DNA from: an uncultured Clostridia bacterium
Lineage (GTDB): Bacteria; Bacillota; Clostridia; Oscillospirales; Ruminococcaceae
Reading direction: 5' to 3'
Length of the DNA stretch: 5,111 bases
Assembly: GCA_947302065.1 (NCBI GenBank)
Contig: CAMYUO010000173.1
Location: 1-5,111 of the forward strand
Position 1 is the stretch's first letter, and every line of letters starts with the position of its first letter. The translations under genes were made by a program, and so were the position numbers. Shown one piece after another: positions 1 through 5,111 of the stretch. The notes beneath the pieces were generated by a model, which was not told the origin of the DNA, did not search any database, and was given only the letters and a program-made list of their open reading frames with translations.

Positions 1-15
1 CCTTTCATATAGATA

Positions 16-58
16 AGGGAAAAACTGCACACCGCAGCTTTTCCCTGTCCCTCTTTTT
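16..58 (+). terminator. Terminator-like hairpin of an upstream off-window gene
   Basis: The arms 16-28 and 34-46 pair over 12 of 13 positions (AGGGAAAAaCTGC with GCAGcTTTTCCCT, one A/C mismatch) around a 5-base loop. A T run at 54-58 follows about 7 bases after the stem. The T run lies on the plus-strand side only, so it would end transcription arriving from the left. The gap between stem and T run is longer than ideal, so termination efficiency is uncertain. Confidence 0.5.
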
Positions 59-66
59 ACGTGCGA

Positions 67-96
67 TTGACAATAAACTCTCTGCTGTGATATAAT
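67..96 (+). promoter_or_regulatory. Sigma-A type promoter with extended -10
   Basis: A perfect -35 TTGACA (67-72) is followed after 18 bases by a perfect -10 TATAAT (91-96). The -10 is preceded by TG one base away (88-89), the extended -10 pattern. Transcription should start near 102-105, leaving a leader of about 20 bases before the response-regulator start at 126. No obvious operator repeat is visible around it, although response regulators of this family often autoregulate. The near-consensus match suggests a strong housekeeping-sigma promoter. Confidence 0.85.
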
Positions 97-112
97 TGGA
101 AAAACGGCTTTT

Positions 113-119
113 AAGGAGA
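113..119 (+). promoter_or_regulatory. Ribosome binding site fixing the response-regulator start
   Basis: AAGGAGA lies 6 bases before the ATG at 126. It rules out the in-frame TTG at 96, which sits partly inside the -10 box and upstream of the expected transcript start. Confidence 0.85.
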
Positions 120-125
120 AAAACT

Positions 126-815
126 ATGGATAATGATTATATCCTCATTGTCGATGACGACAGCGATATAAGAAACCTTATCGGCATATACCTTGAAAAC
201 GAGGGCTATAAATTCATCAAGTGCGACAACGCAGTCTCTGCGCTCGAGGTCGTTGAAACGACAAAAGTTGCGCTTATCCTGCTCGACGTTATGATGCCCG
301 GAATGGACGGCATAACCGCCTGTATGAAACTGCGTGAAAAGACCAACGCACCCATAATCTTCATCTCTGCCAAAGCGGAGGATATGGACATCGTCAGCGG
401 GCTTATGTCGGGCGGCGACGACTACGTTACAAAGCCGTTCAGTCCCGTTCAGCTCATGACAAGGGTAAAAGCGCAGCTGCGCAGATACCGCCAGTACAGT
501 CCCTCTGTGCAGGAAACTGCGAAAACAACACTTGAATTTGAGGATATCACCGTCGATACCGGATCACGTCAGGTCTGGGTCAACGGCGTGCTCACCGAGC
601 TCACGGTCAAAGAATACGAGATACTCGAGCTGCTTTTGCGCAATAAGGGCATCGTGCTCTCGATAAAGCGCATCTACGAATCCGTGTGGCACGAGGAGTT
701 CTATGCCGCAGAAAACACCGTGATGATGCACATCGCCAACCTGCGCAAAAAGCTGTCCCCGGGAGGCGATAAGACCTACATCAGAACGGTGTGGGGCAGG
801 GGGTATAAGATATGA
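126..815 (+). CDS. OmpR/PhoB-family DNA-binding response regulator
   Basis: This is a 229-residue cytoplasmic response regulator of a two-component system. The receiver domain spans about residues 4-118 and shows the acidic pair D10/D11, phospho-acceptor D54 in the LLDVMMPGMDG context, S81 at the conserved Ser/Thr position and K103 in the VTKPF motif. A short linker leads to an OmpR-type winged-helix domain (about 136-229) with the typical ending NLRKKL...TVWGRGYKI. The ATG at 126 is chosen because a Shine-Dalgarno sits just upstream; a longer reading from TTG at 96 would overlap the promoter. The length is normal for the family. The stop overlaps the start of the sensor kinase gene (ATGA), so the two are translationally coupled. 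The style is VanR-like, but its targets cannot be named. Because the partner kinase is disrupted, phosphorylation may come from elsewhere. Confidence 0.95.
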   Translation: MDNDYILIVDDDSDIRNLIGIYLENEGYKFIKCDNAVSALEVVETTKVALILLDVMMPGMDGITACMKLREKTNAPIIFISAKAEDMDIVSGLMSGGDDYVTKPFSPVQLMTRVKAQLRRYRQYSPSVQETAKTTLEFEDITVDTGSRQVWVNGVLTELTVKEYEILELLLRNKGIVLSIKRIYESVWHEEFYAAENTVMMHIANLRKKLSPGGDKTYIRTVWGRGYKI

Positions 816-1486
816 AAAAGCTCTGGCAAAAGATGCGCAGCGTCGGCTTTGTCTATATCGTCGGCGGACTGATACTCAGCTGTGCGGCAGCTCTGCTGCT
901 TCTGGGCATCGAATTGACCGTTGCGCAGTCTGTTTCCGAAGACAGAACGATCCGCCTGCTGATATTGATCCCCGGGTGCATAGCTTCTTTCGTCCTGCTC
1001 GTGCTGCTCGAAAAGCATTTTGTCAGCCGAAAGTTCAGAAAGCTCGGCAACTTTTATGCAATGGCATCAGTCATTGCGTTTGTCGGCGCATTGCTGGTAA
1101 TGGATCTGATGAACATAGTTCTTGAAAGATTTGCGATAAGCTCGGACTATACAAACCACACGGCAAAGGAACTGCTTATTGCAATGGCAGCGCTGAGCAT
1201 TATTCTCGCCGCAGGCATAAGCTCGTTCATCATACTTTTCAGACTGCTCACCAAAAACAAAGCTTCGTATATAGGCGATATCTGTGAGGGTATCGGCAGG
1301 ATATCCGAGCAGAGCGAAAGCGTCGCCATAGAGGAAAAAGGCGGCGACGAGCTTGAAACGATAAGTGCGACCATAAACCGTATGTCGCAGGAGCTTGCCG
1401 AGAACCGCCGCCGTGAGCGTGAGCTTGAGGCGCAGCGCAGTGAGCTGATAACCAACGTCTCCCACGACCTGCGCAAAACGGCGTAA
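812..1486 (+). pseudogene. Sensor histidine kinase, N-terminal part, cut off after the H-box
   Basis: This is the membrane and signalling half of a sensor histidine kinase, starting at the ATG that overlaps the regulator stop. Four hydrophobic segments lie at about residues 12-35, 47-67, 80-104 and 119-146. There is no large extracellular domain, so sensing is probably within or near the membrane. A HAMP-like, charged coiled-coil stretch follows (about 150-212), with GDELETISATINRMSQEL at 178-195. The H-box ITNVSHDLR carries phospho-acceptor H218. In intact kinases this box continues with Thr-Pro-Leu, but here it reads KTA and stops at 1484-1486. The protein would have a phospho-acceptor but no ATPase domain and only a stub of the dimerisation helix, so it should be inactive alone. 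The rest of the gene follows in another frame (see the C-terminal part). A sequencing or assembly error is possible. Confidence 0.85.
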
Positions 1487-2064
1487 GCGACGAGCAGAAA
1501 TTCAACGAGTATATCGAGGTCACTGACAGACGCCTCGAGGGACTAAGAAAGCTCGTCGATGAGCTGTTTGAGCTTACCAAGCTCGATGCGCCCGACCTCA
1601 CGATGAATTTTGAAAAAGGCGATGCCACAAGCATCGTCAAGCAGTTCGGTTTTGAAATGCAAGCCATATTTGCTCAGAAAGGCTTTGCGCTCGAGTGCGA
1701 CATCGACAACAAACCGTTTGAGATGCAGCTCGATTATGAGCGCCTTGCCCGTGTGCTGCAAAACCTCTTTGCCAACGCCGCAAAGTATGCCGAGCCGAAT
1801 ACTGCGGTCACCCTTTCGAGCAAGATCAGCGGCAGTGAAATGCACATCTGCCTTTCAAATATCATCGCAGACGGCACGCAGGTCGATACCGCAAGTATAT
1901 TCGACAGGTTCTATAAGCAGGACCGTTCCCGCACCGATACCTCGGGCGCAGGTCTCGGCCTTGCGATAGCAAAGCGCATCACCGAGCTTCACGGCGGCAG
2001 CATCAGCGCTTCGCAGACAGGCAGCACCATCACCGTGACCGTCACCCTGCGCTCAGAGAATTAA
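1475..2064 (+). pseudogene. Sensor histidine kinase, C-terminal part in a shifted frame
   Basis: This frame continues the same kinase gene. From about 1477 it reads NGVSDEQKFNEYIEVTDRR, the usual second DHp helix, followed by RKLVDELFELTKL. The ATPase domain then shows the N-box LQNLFANAAKY, the F-box-like SIFDRFYKQDRSR and the G2 box SGAGLGLAIAKR, ending in ELHGGSISA and a terminal strand. The canonical DxG of the G1 box is not clear; the region reads SNIIADGTQ, as seen in some VanS-like kinases. The frame is +1, against +2 for the N-terminal part. The first ATG (1603) lies inside the domain and has no Shine-Dalgarno, so independent translation is unlikely. Compared with intact relatives, about 14-15 residues after the H-box are absent at the junction. 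A frameshift alone does not explain the break. Confidence 0.85.
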
Positions 2065-2082
2065 GTTTTTTCTCACATACGA

Positions 2083-2126
2083 AAACAAGCCCGCAGATGT
2101 ATCATTTTACGTCTGCGAGCTTGTTT
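2083..2126. terminator. Bidirectional intrinsic terminator between convergent genes
   Basis: The arms 2083-2100 and 2109-2126 pair over 18 positions with one C/A mismatch and one T/G wobble, around an 8-base loop. On the plus strand the stem runs into TTGTTTCTTTC; on the minus strand it ends in GTTTTC. It lies 18 bases after the kinase stop and about 28 bases after the stop of the convergent VOC gene, so it probably serves both transcripts. Confidence 0.85.
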
Positions 2127-2153
2127 CTTTCTAAACTAAACTTCCTTTAAAGA

Positions 2154-2171
2154 TCACTTTCTGATGTGTTC
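2154..2171 (-). repeat. 18-bp direct repeat, unit A (3' end of VOC copy 1)
   Basis: TCACTTTCTGATGTGTTC (plus-strand reading) is identical to 2542-2559. It encodes the C-terminal EHIRK and stop of copies 1 and 2. It reflects shared ancestry or local recombination between neighbouring paralogues. Confidence 0.7.
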
Positions 2172-2525
2172 TGCAAGGCTGATAGTGTATCCCGACGGTG
2201 ATACCATCATCGTTGCCTTTGATGATCCCGTGTCGGTGACCTTGTCGCCCTGAGCATTTTTGAAACCCTTTGACAGCAGGAACTGATAAGCCTCGTCAAA
2301 ATCCCTCACGTTCATCCTGATAGACGCTATATCCTGCGGTGTCTGTTCCACCTGCACGATATTTACTCTGAAACCGTTCGGGTCTTTCAGGTCAAAGCTT
2401 GTGATGTCCTTATCGTTGATGCCTGTCTTGGTATGCCTGTGCTCAAATCCGAGAGCCTCAAAAAGCTCCTTTGCAGCCTTTGCATCTTTTGTGATTATCA
2501 TCGGGTTGAATGCTGTTATCTGCAT
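2154..2525 (-). CDS. VOC-fold (glyoxalase/bleomycin resistance) protein, copy 1
   Basis: This is a 123-residue protein of the vicinal-oxygen-chelate superfamily, with two beta-alpha-beta-beta-beta modules. The first module starts MQITAFNPMIIT and has ELFEALGFEHRH and NGFRVNIVQ. The second has IRMNVRDFDEAYQFLLSKGF and ends SPSGYTISLAEHIRK. The ATG at 2523-2525 is preferred. It gives 9 bases from GGAG (2535-2538) and matches the M-x-IT-x-F-x-P start of its three paralogues here. The ATG at 2529-2531 is the alternative (125 aa) but lies only 3 bases from the Shine-Dalgarno. This is the last gene of the operon. Positions matching glyoxalase I metal ligands read N, N, S and S by eye, so classical Zn/Ni glyoxalase activity is doubtful. 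Substrate or ligand is unknown. Confidence 0.85.
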   Translation of the reverse strand: MQITAFNPMIITKDAKAAKELFEALGFEHRHTKTGINDKDITSFDLKDPNGFRVNIVQVEQTPQDIASIRMNVRDFDEAYQFLLSKGFKNAQGDKVTDTGSSKATMMVSPSGYTISLAEHIRK

Positions 2526-2541
2526 AAGCATTTTCTCCTTT

Positions 2542-2559
2542 TCACTTTCTGATGTGTTC
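2542..2559 (-). repeat. 18-bp direct repeat, unit B (3' end of VOC copy 2)
   Basis: This is identical to 2154-2171 and lies 388 bases away, one gene length. Recombination between the two units would remove exactly one VOC gene and leave the operon otherwise intact. Confidence 0.7.
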
Positions 2560-2916
2560 GAGCAGAATGATCGTCAGTCCCGACGGCGATGCCATTTCGG
2601 CGGCCTTGAAATGCTCGGTCACGACCATTCCGTCCTTTTCCTGATCCACAAATCCGTGTGCGGTCAGTATCCCGTGTGCCTGCTCAAAATCGTCCACATT
2701 CATCCTGATGATGACCTTGTCCTGTGAAAGCTCATCACGATGCGCCACCTCGATATGAAAGCCGTTTGCATCTTTCATTCGTGTCAGCGGCATAGCACCG
2801 TTTCTGGTAGCTTGCACGGGCGTGTGCGTCGCCGCAAAACCAAGCTCTTCAAACAGCCCGATCGCATCGTTTGACTTTGATGTTATTATCACGGGATCAA
2901 AAGTGGTGATCTTCAT
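2542..2916 (-). CDS. VOC-fold (glyoxalase/bleomycin resistance) protein, copy 2
   Basis: This is a 124-residue single-chain VOC protein paralogous to the other three VOC units. It starts MKITTFDPVIIT, followed by LFEELGF, MKDANGFHIEV, IIRMNVDDFEQAHGIL and ASPSGLTIILLEHIRK at the end. AAAGGAG lies 6 bases before the ATG. It sits 15 bases downstream of the VOC-LuxS fusion and 16 bases upstream of copy 1. It is the most divergent in the middle (ATHTPVQATRNGAMPLTR). Its last 18 bases are identical to those of copy 1. At presumed metal positions it keeps an acidic residue only at the second (HIEV), so it is probably not a standard metal glyoxalase. Function unknown; binding of a small hydrophobic or carbonyl compound would fit the fold. 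Confidence 0.85.
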   Translation of the reverse strand: MKITTFDPVIITSKSNDAIGLFEELGFAATHTPVQATRNGAMPLTRMKDANGFHIEVAHRDELSQDKVIIRMNVDDFEQAHGILTAHGFVDQEKDGMVVTEHFKAAEMASPSGLTIILLEHIRK

Positions 2917-2931
2917 AGCCTGCTCCTTTCA

Positions 2932-3849
2932 TCAGGAATCGTAGAAATCCTGACCGTCCTCTGTCACAAGTCTTTCTGTCCTCGGATAAACGAAGATGTT
3001 CTCGTTGTCCGCATTGTCGGCAAGATACTTTGCAAACCTTGCCGCATACCACTTAGCCATCGGCAGATTGTGCAGCAGATAGTTTCCGCAGTTCTTAGCC
3101 GTTGCGCCGGGCACCTCATCTGCATCAGCCACCGACCTGAACGCTGCCAGCAGCAGTTCGTGTATCTGCTTCGGCTCACGCTCACCCTTGAGGATAAGAT
3201 AAAATCCCGTCAGACAGCCCATAGGTCCCCAGTAAATGACCTCGTCCTTCCACTTTTCATCGTTGCGCAGATATGTCGCAATGATATGTTCCAGCGAGTG
3301 CATCGCCGAAACATCTATCGCAGGCTCGTCATTCGGCTTTGTGACCCTTATGTCATAAGTCGTGATGACCGCACTCTTGATGGTGTCCTGTCTGCTTACG
3401 AAAATTCCGGGAACTATCTTTGTGTGGTCAACAGAAAAGCTCGGTATCAGACCGCCGCTGCTCTCCTGCTTGGGAGCCTGCTTGATATGCTCGACCAGAT
3501 TGATGCCGTATCCCGAAGGCGAGATCATCATCGCCGAGATCGATGACGGTGTCTTAGCGAACGAGTCGCCGTAAATATTCCTGAAACCCTTTGCCTTGAG
3601 GAATTCATATACCTCGCTGAAATTGTCCACGTTGACACGAATGCCTATCATGTCCTGCTGCGGACCCATATCCGACTGCGAGATGTCCAGATGAAAGCCG
3701 TCGGCATTTTTCATTCTGATCCCGACTACTTCCTTTTCGCCGATGCCCTCTTTTCTGTGAGTGCGCTCAAAACCGAGCTCCTCAAAAAGCTCAGCAACAG
3801 GCTCAGCGTTTCTTGATATTATCTGTGGATTGAAAGTTGTGATCTTCAT
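2932..3849 (-). CDS. luxS: VOC domain fused to S-ribosylhomocysteine lyase (LuxS)
   Basis: This is a 305-residue two-domain cytoplasmic protein. Residues 1-124 are a VOC domain like its neighbours (MKITTFNPQIIS, LFEELGFERTH, GFHLDIS, SPSGYGINLVEHIK). A short linker (QAPKQESSGGL, 125-134) leads to LuxS (about 134-295). LuxS converts S-ribosylhomocysteine to homocysteine and 4,5-dihydroxy-2,3-pentanedione, the AI-2 precursor, in the activated methyl cycle. The residues known from this family are present: HSLEH with metal ligands H184 and H188 and E187, R168 in YDIR, C212 in GPMGCLTG, and third ligand C254 in KNCGNY. S137 and H142 match N-terminal residues that reach the partner active site. LuxS alone is about 150-160 residues; here a tail of roughly 15 residues follows VYPR. 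The Shine-Dalgarno AAGGAG lies 12 bases before the ATG, slightly far. There is no stop or Met with an RBS at the domain boundary, so the fusion looks genuine. No mtnN/pfs gene is seen nearby. Confidence 0.93.
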   Translation of the reverse strand: MKITTFNPQIISRNAEPVAELFEELGFERTHRKEGIGEKEVVGIRMKNADGFHLDISQSDMGPQQDMIGIRVNVDNFSEVYEFLKAKGFRNIYGDSFAKTPSSISAMMISPSGYGINLVEHIKQAPKQESSGGLIPSFSVDHTKIVPGIFVSRQDTIKSAVITTYDIRVTKPNDEPAIDVSAMHSLEHIIATYLRNDEKWKDEVIYWGPMGCLTGFYLILKGEREPKQIHELLLAAFRSVADADEVPGATAKNCGNYLLHNLPMAKWYAARFAKYLADNADNENIFVYPRTERLVTEDGQDFYDS

Positions 3850-3884
3850 TTGCTTTTTACTCTCCTTGATATGTGCTAAGTTTT

Positions 3885-4256
3885 TTAGTCCTTAATGTGC
3901 TGACAAAGGTCAAATGCAAATCCCGTCGGTGACTTCATCATGCAGGACTTGTTTGTCTTTGTGTCAACCGTCTGACCGTCTCTCGGATTTGTGTATCCCT
4001 TTGACAGCAGATACTGATATGCCTCGTCAAAATCATCGACGTTCATTCTTATCAGCGTCAGATCCTGCGGAACAGGAACGTTTGCGATGTCAACATAAAA
4101 TCCCTCGGCATTTTTCATGCGCACGCTTGTGAAATCTGTCGTTCCCGTGTTTGCATCAAGACTGTGCCTGCGCTCAAAGCCAAGCTCCTCAAACATTTTG
4201 ATAGCAGCCTCTGCGTCCTTTGTTACGATAAGTGGGTTGAAACCTGTGATCTTCAT
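3885..4256 (-). CDS. VOC-fold (glyoxalase/bleomycin resistance) protein, copy 4
   Basis: This is a 123-residue VOC protein, the first of the VOC genes in transcription order. It starts MKITGFNPLIVT, followed by KMFEELGFERRH, RMKNAEGFYVDIAN, LIRMNVDDFDEAYQYLLSKGY and KSPTGFAFDLCQHIKD. It resembles copy 1 most closely in the IRMNV.DFDEAYQ.LLSKG segment. A strong Shine-Dalgarno (AGGAGG) lies 7 bases before the ATG. The gene follows the kinase by 51 bases and precedes the fusion by 35 bases. Acidic residues occur at two of the four presumed metal positions (YVDI and FDL), but the two histidine positions are not His. The superfamily includes glyoxalases, dioxygenases, epimerases and drug-binding proteins, so no substrate can be assigned. 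Confidence 0.85.
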   Translation of the reverse strand: MKITGFNPLIVTKDAEAAIKMFEELGFERRHSLDANTGTTDFTSVRMKNAEGFYVDIANVPVPQDLTLIRMNVDDFDEAYQYLLSKGYTNPRDGQTVDTKTNKSCMMKSPTGFAFDLCQHIKD

Positions 4257-4281
4257 ATGATCCCTCCTGTGTATATTGTTT

Positions 4282-4299
4282 CAGATCCTGACGGATCTG
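4282..4299 (-). other. Perfect hairpin in the kinase-VOC gap
   Basis: CAGATCC and GGATCTG form a perfect 7-bp stem around a 4-base loop, in the 51-base gap between the kinase stop and the copy 4 Shine-Dalgarno. On the minus strand it is followed by AAACAATATAC, with no T run, so it is not a good intrinsic terminator. It might be an mRNA processing or stability element, or an operator half-site pair. No function can be shown. Confidence 0.4.
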
Positions 4300-4307
4300 C
4301 CAGCGGC

Positions 4308-5111
4308 TCAGTAACCGAGACTGTCAAGCTTTCCGCACAGCTGCCTTATCTTTCCGATGCAGCGCTGCGCAGCCTGCCTGTCCTTTTCGCTCTGCTCAGC
4401 TTTTTTGTGCAGCTTGCAAAGCAGCCTTATATAACATATGAGCGATGCCTTTTCGACGATGCTGCCAAGCATCTGCTCATCGTCAGTCCCGAGATAATAT
4501 CTCAGAAAACGCTCAAAGAATCTCTTCGACGTTTCATAGGAAAATCCCATGAACTTTTCAACGACCGACGGGTCGTCCTCGCCGAGCACCACATAGAAAT
4601 AATAAAGGTCAGCGACCTCAGCGGTCGGGTCGCCCGTTGCGACTCTGTCCATATCTATCAGCAGTGCCTCGCCGCCCTGCAAAAATACATTTCCCGTGTG
4701 GAAATCTCCGTGAACGAGATTGTCCGAGTCGGGCAGCGTGTCGATCAGCTGCCTGCACCGCTGCGCAAGCGCATCATCTATGTGAGCGATGCCGCCGTCG
4801 ATGTATTTGTGCAGTCTCTGCGCTACTTTCGGGAAACCGTCATCTTTCCCGACCGTGATCGCCTGTATCTGACACGCAAGGTCAGCCATTATCTTTGCGT
4901 ATGTGTCCACCTGACCCGGTGCCCTTGCGATGCATCTTGACACCGTCTCCGAATCGACCAGCTCAAACATCGCACCGTATCTGTCACCGACCGATACTAT
5001 GCCGAACGAGATAGCTGTCGGTATTCCGAGAATGAACGCCCTGCGGCTTTGGTCTATCTCCCGTTCAACATCATGATAGGTGTTGTTCTGATTGTAGACC
5101 TTTATGACAAG
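4308..5111 (-). CDS. Aminoglycoside phosphotransferase/choline-kinase-fold small-molecule kinase, N-terminus off window
   Basis: The frame stays open to the right edge, giving 267 visible residues; the true start and the nucleotide-binding loop lie beyond 5111. A reading from ATG 4970 alone would drop kinase N-lobe sequence that is plainly present. The visible part begins LVIKVYNQ, with a probable ATP-binding Lys (K4) and a partner Glu in VEREI (E16 or E18). It continues to GIPTAISFGIV and YGAMFELVDSETV. The catalytic loop LVHGDFHTGNVFL (D136, N141) and LIDMDRVATGDP (metal-binding D153) are intact, then come AEVADLYYFY and a helical C-terminus. These are hallmarks of ATP-dependent small-molecule kinases of this superfamily. 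It resembles the TIGR02172-type paralogous group more than known drug-resistance APH enzymes. The substrate is unknown, and resistance should not be assumed. It is probably the upstream gene of the VOC-luxS operon. Confidence 0.85.
   Translation of the reverse strand, partial: LVIKVYNQNNTYHDVEREIDQSRRAFILGIPTAISFGIVSVGDRYGAMFELVDSETVSRCIARAPGQVDTYAKIMADLACQIQAITVGKDDGFPKVAQRLHKYIDGGIAHIDDALAQRCRQLIDTLPDSDNLVHGDFHTGNVFLQGGEALLIDMDRVATGDPTAEVADLYYFYVVLGEDDPSVVEKFMGFSYETSKRFFERFLRYYLGTDDEQMLGSIVEKASLICYIRLLCKLHKKAEQSEKDRQAAQRCIGKIRQLCGKLDSLGY

Noticed and set aside
96..125. Longer start of the response regulator from TTG at 96
   Set aside because: The TTG overlaps the last base of the TATAAT box and lies before the expected transcription start, whereas ATG 126 has a well-placed AAGGAGA and fits the family N-terminus.
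1471..1490. Programmed ribosomal frameshift joining the kinase halves
   Set aside because: There is no heptamer slippery site or long homopolymer, and a shift would still give a DHp domain missing about 14-15 residues.
1603..2064. Independent gene for the ATPase-domain half, starting at ATG 1603
   Set aside because: The same frame codes for conserved DHp helix upstream of 1603, and no ribosome binding site precedes that ATG. It is the rest of the broken kinase.
3070..3546. Plus-strand open frames opposite luxS and the VOC genes, and opposite the kinase gene (4164-4940)
   Set aside because: They are antisense to well-recognised protein families, lack ribosome binding sites and show no recognisable protein features.
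2154..4256. Bleomycin or other antibiotic resistance cassette (VOC proteins plus APH-like kinase)
   Set aside because: Fold membership alone does not show resistance, there are no mobile-element signs, and the fusion with LuxS points to a metabolic or signalling role.
4257..4307. SAM-responsive riboswitch ahead of the VOC-luxS genes
   Set aside because: The gap is only 51 bases, with a single small hairpin and no terminator, too short for an S-box type element.
4308..4970. Complete kinase of 220 residues starting at ATG 4970
   Set aside because: The frame is open to the window edge and the extra 47 residues carry N-lobe kinase sequence (VIKVY, VEREI, GIPTA), so the start is off window.
4308..5111. 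Methylthioribose kinase (MtnK), which would tie neatly to LuxS and methionine recycling
   Set aside because: MtnK shares the fold but is longer, about 400 residues. The motifs and apparent size here fit the general TIGR02172-like APH group better, and no other salvage gene is present.

Overview
The window looks like part of a low-to-mid GC Firmicutes (Bacillota) chromosome. It most resembles the Ruminococcus/Oscillospiraceae group, judging from the style of the proteins, a consensus sigma-A promoter and strong purine-rich Shine-Dalgarno sites. This placement is an inference from sequence character, not from a search. Coding density is high, and there is no stretch over 300 bases without a gene.

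Left part, plus strand (1-2064): a terminator-like hairpin for an off-window gene is followed by a near-perfect promoter (TTGACA, 18 bp, TGaTATAAT). This promoter drives an OmpR/PhoB-family response regulator. The regulator overlaps by ATGA a four-TM sensor histidine kinase. The kinase is broken: just after its phospho-acceptor His the reading frame is lost, and about 14-15 residues of the expected DHp helix are missing. The dimerisation remainder and ATPase domain continue in another frame. A strong bidirectional hairpin terminator (2083-2126) separates this unit from the convergent genes.

Right part, minus strand (2154-5111): reading with transcription, there is a partial aminoglycoside-phosphotransferase/choline-kinase-fold kinase entering from the right edge. 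It is followed by a VOC (glyoxalase/bleomycin-resistance fold) protein, a VOC-LuxS fusion, and two further VOC proteins. Gaps are about 51, 35, 15 and 16 bases, each gene downstream of the kinase has its own Shine-Dalgarno, and no convincing internal promoter or terminator is seen, so this is probably one operon.

The most notable object is the 305-residue VOC-LuxS fusion. Its LuxS half keeps every catalytic and metal-binding residue I can place, so it should make homocysteine and the AI-2 precursor DPD from S-ribosylhomocysteine. It is flanked by three stand-alone paralogues of its own N-terminal VOC domain. The VOC copies appear to lack most canonical glyoxalase I metal ligands, so they are better viewed as ligand-binding or divergent VOC proteins than as proven glyoxalases. 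How the kinase, the VOC set and LuxS work together is unknown; a shared role around DPD/AI-2 or a related small molecule is a hypothesis only.
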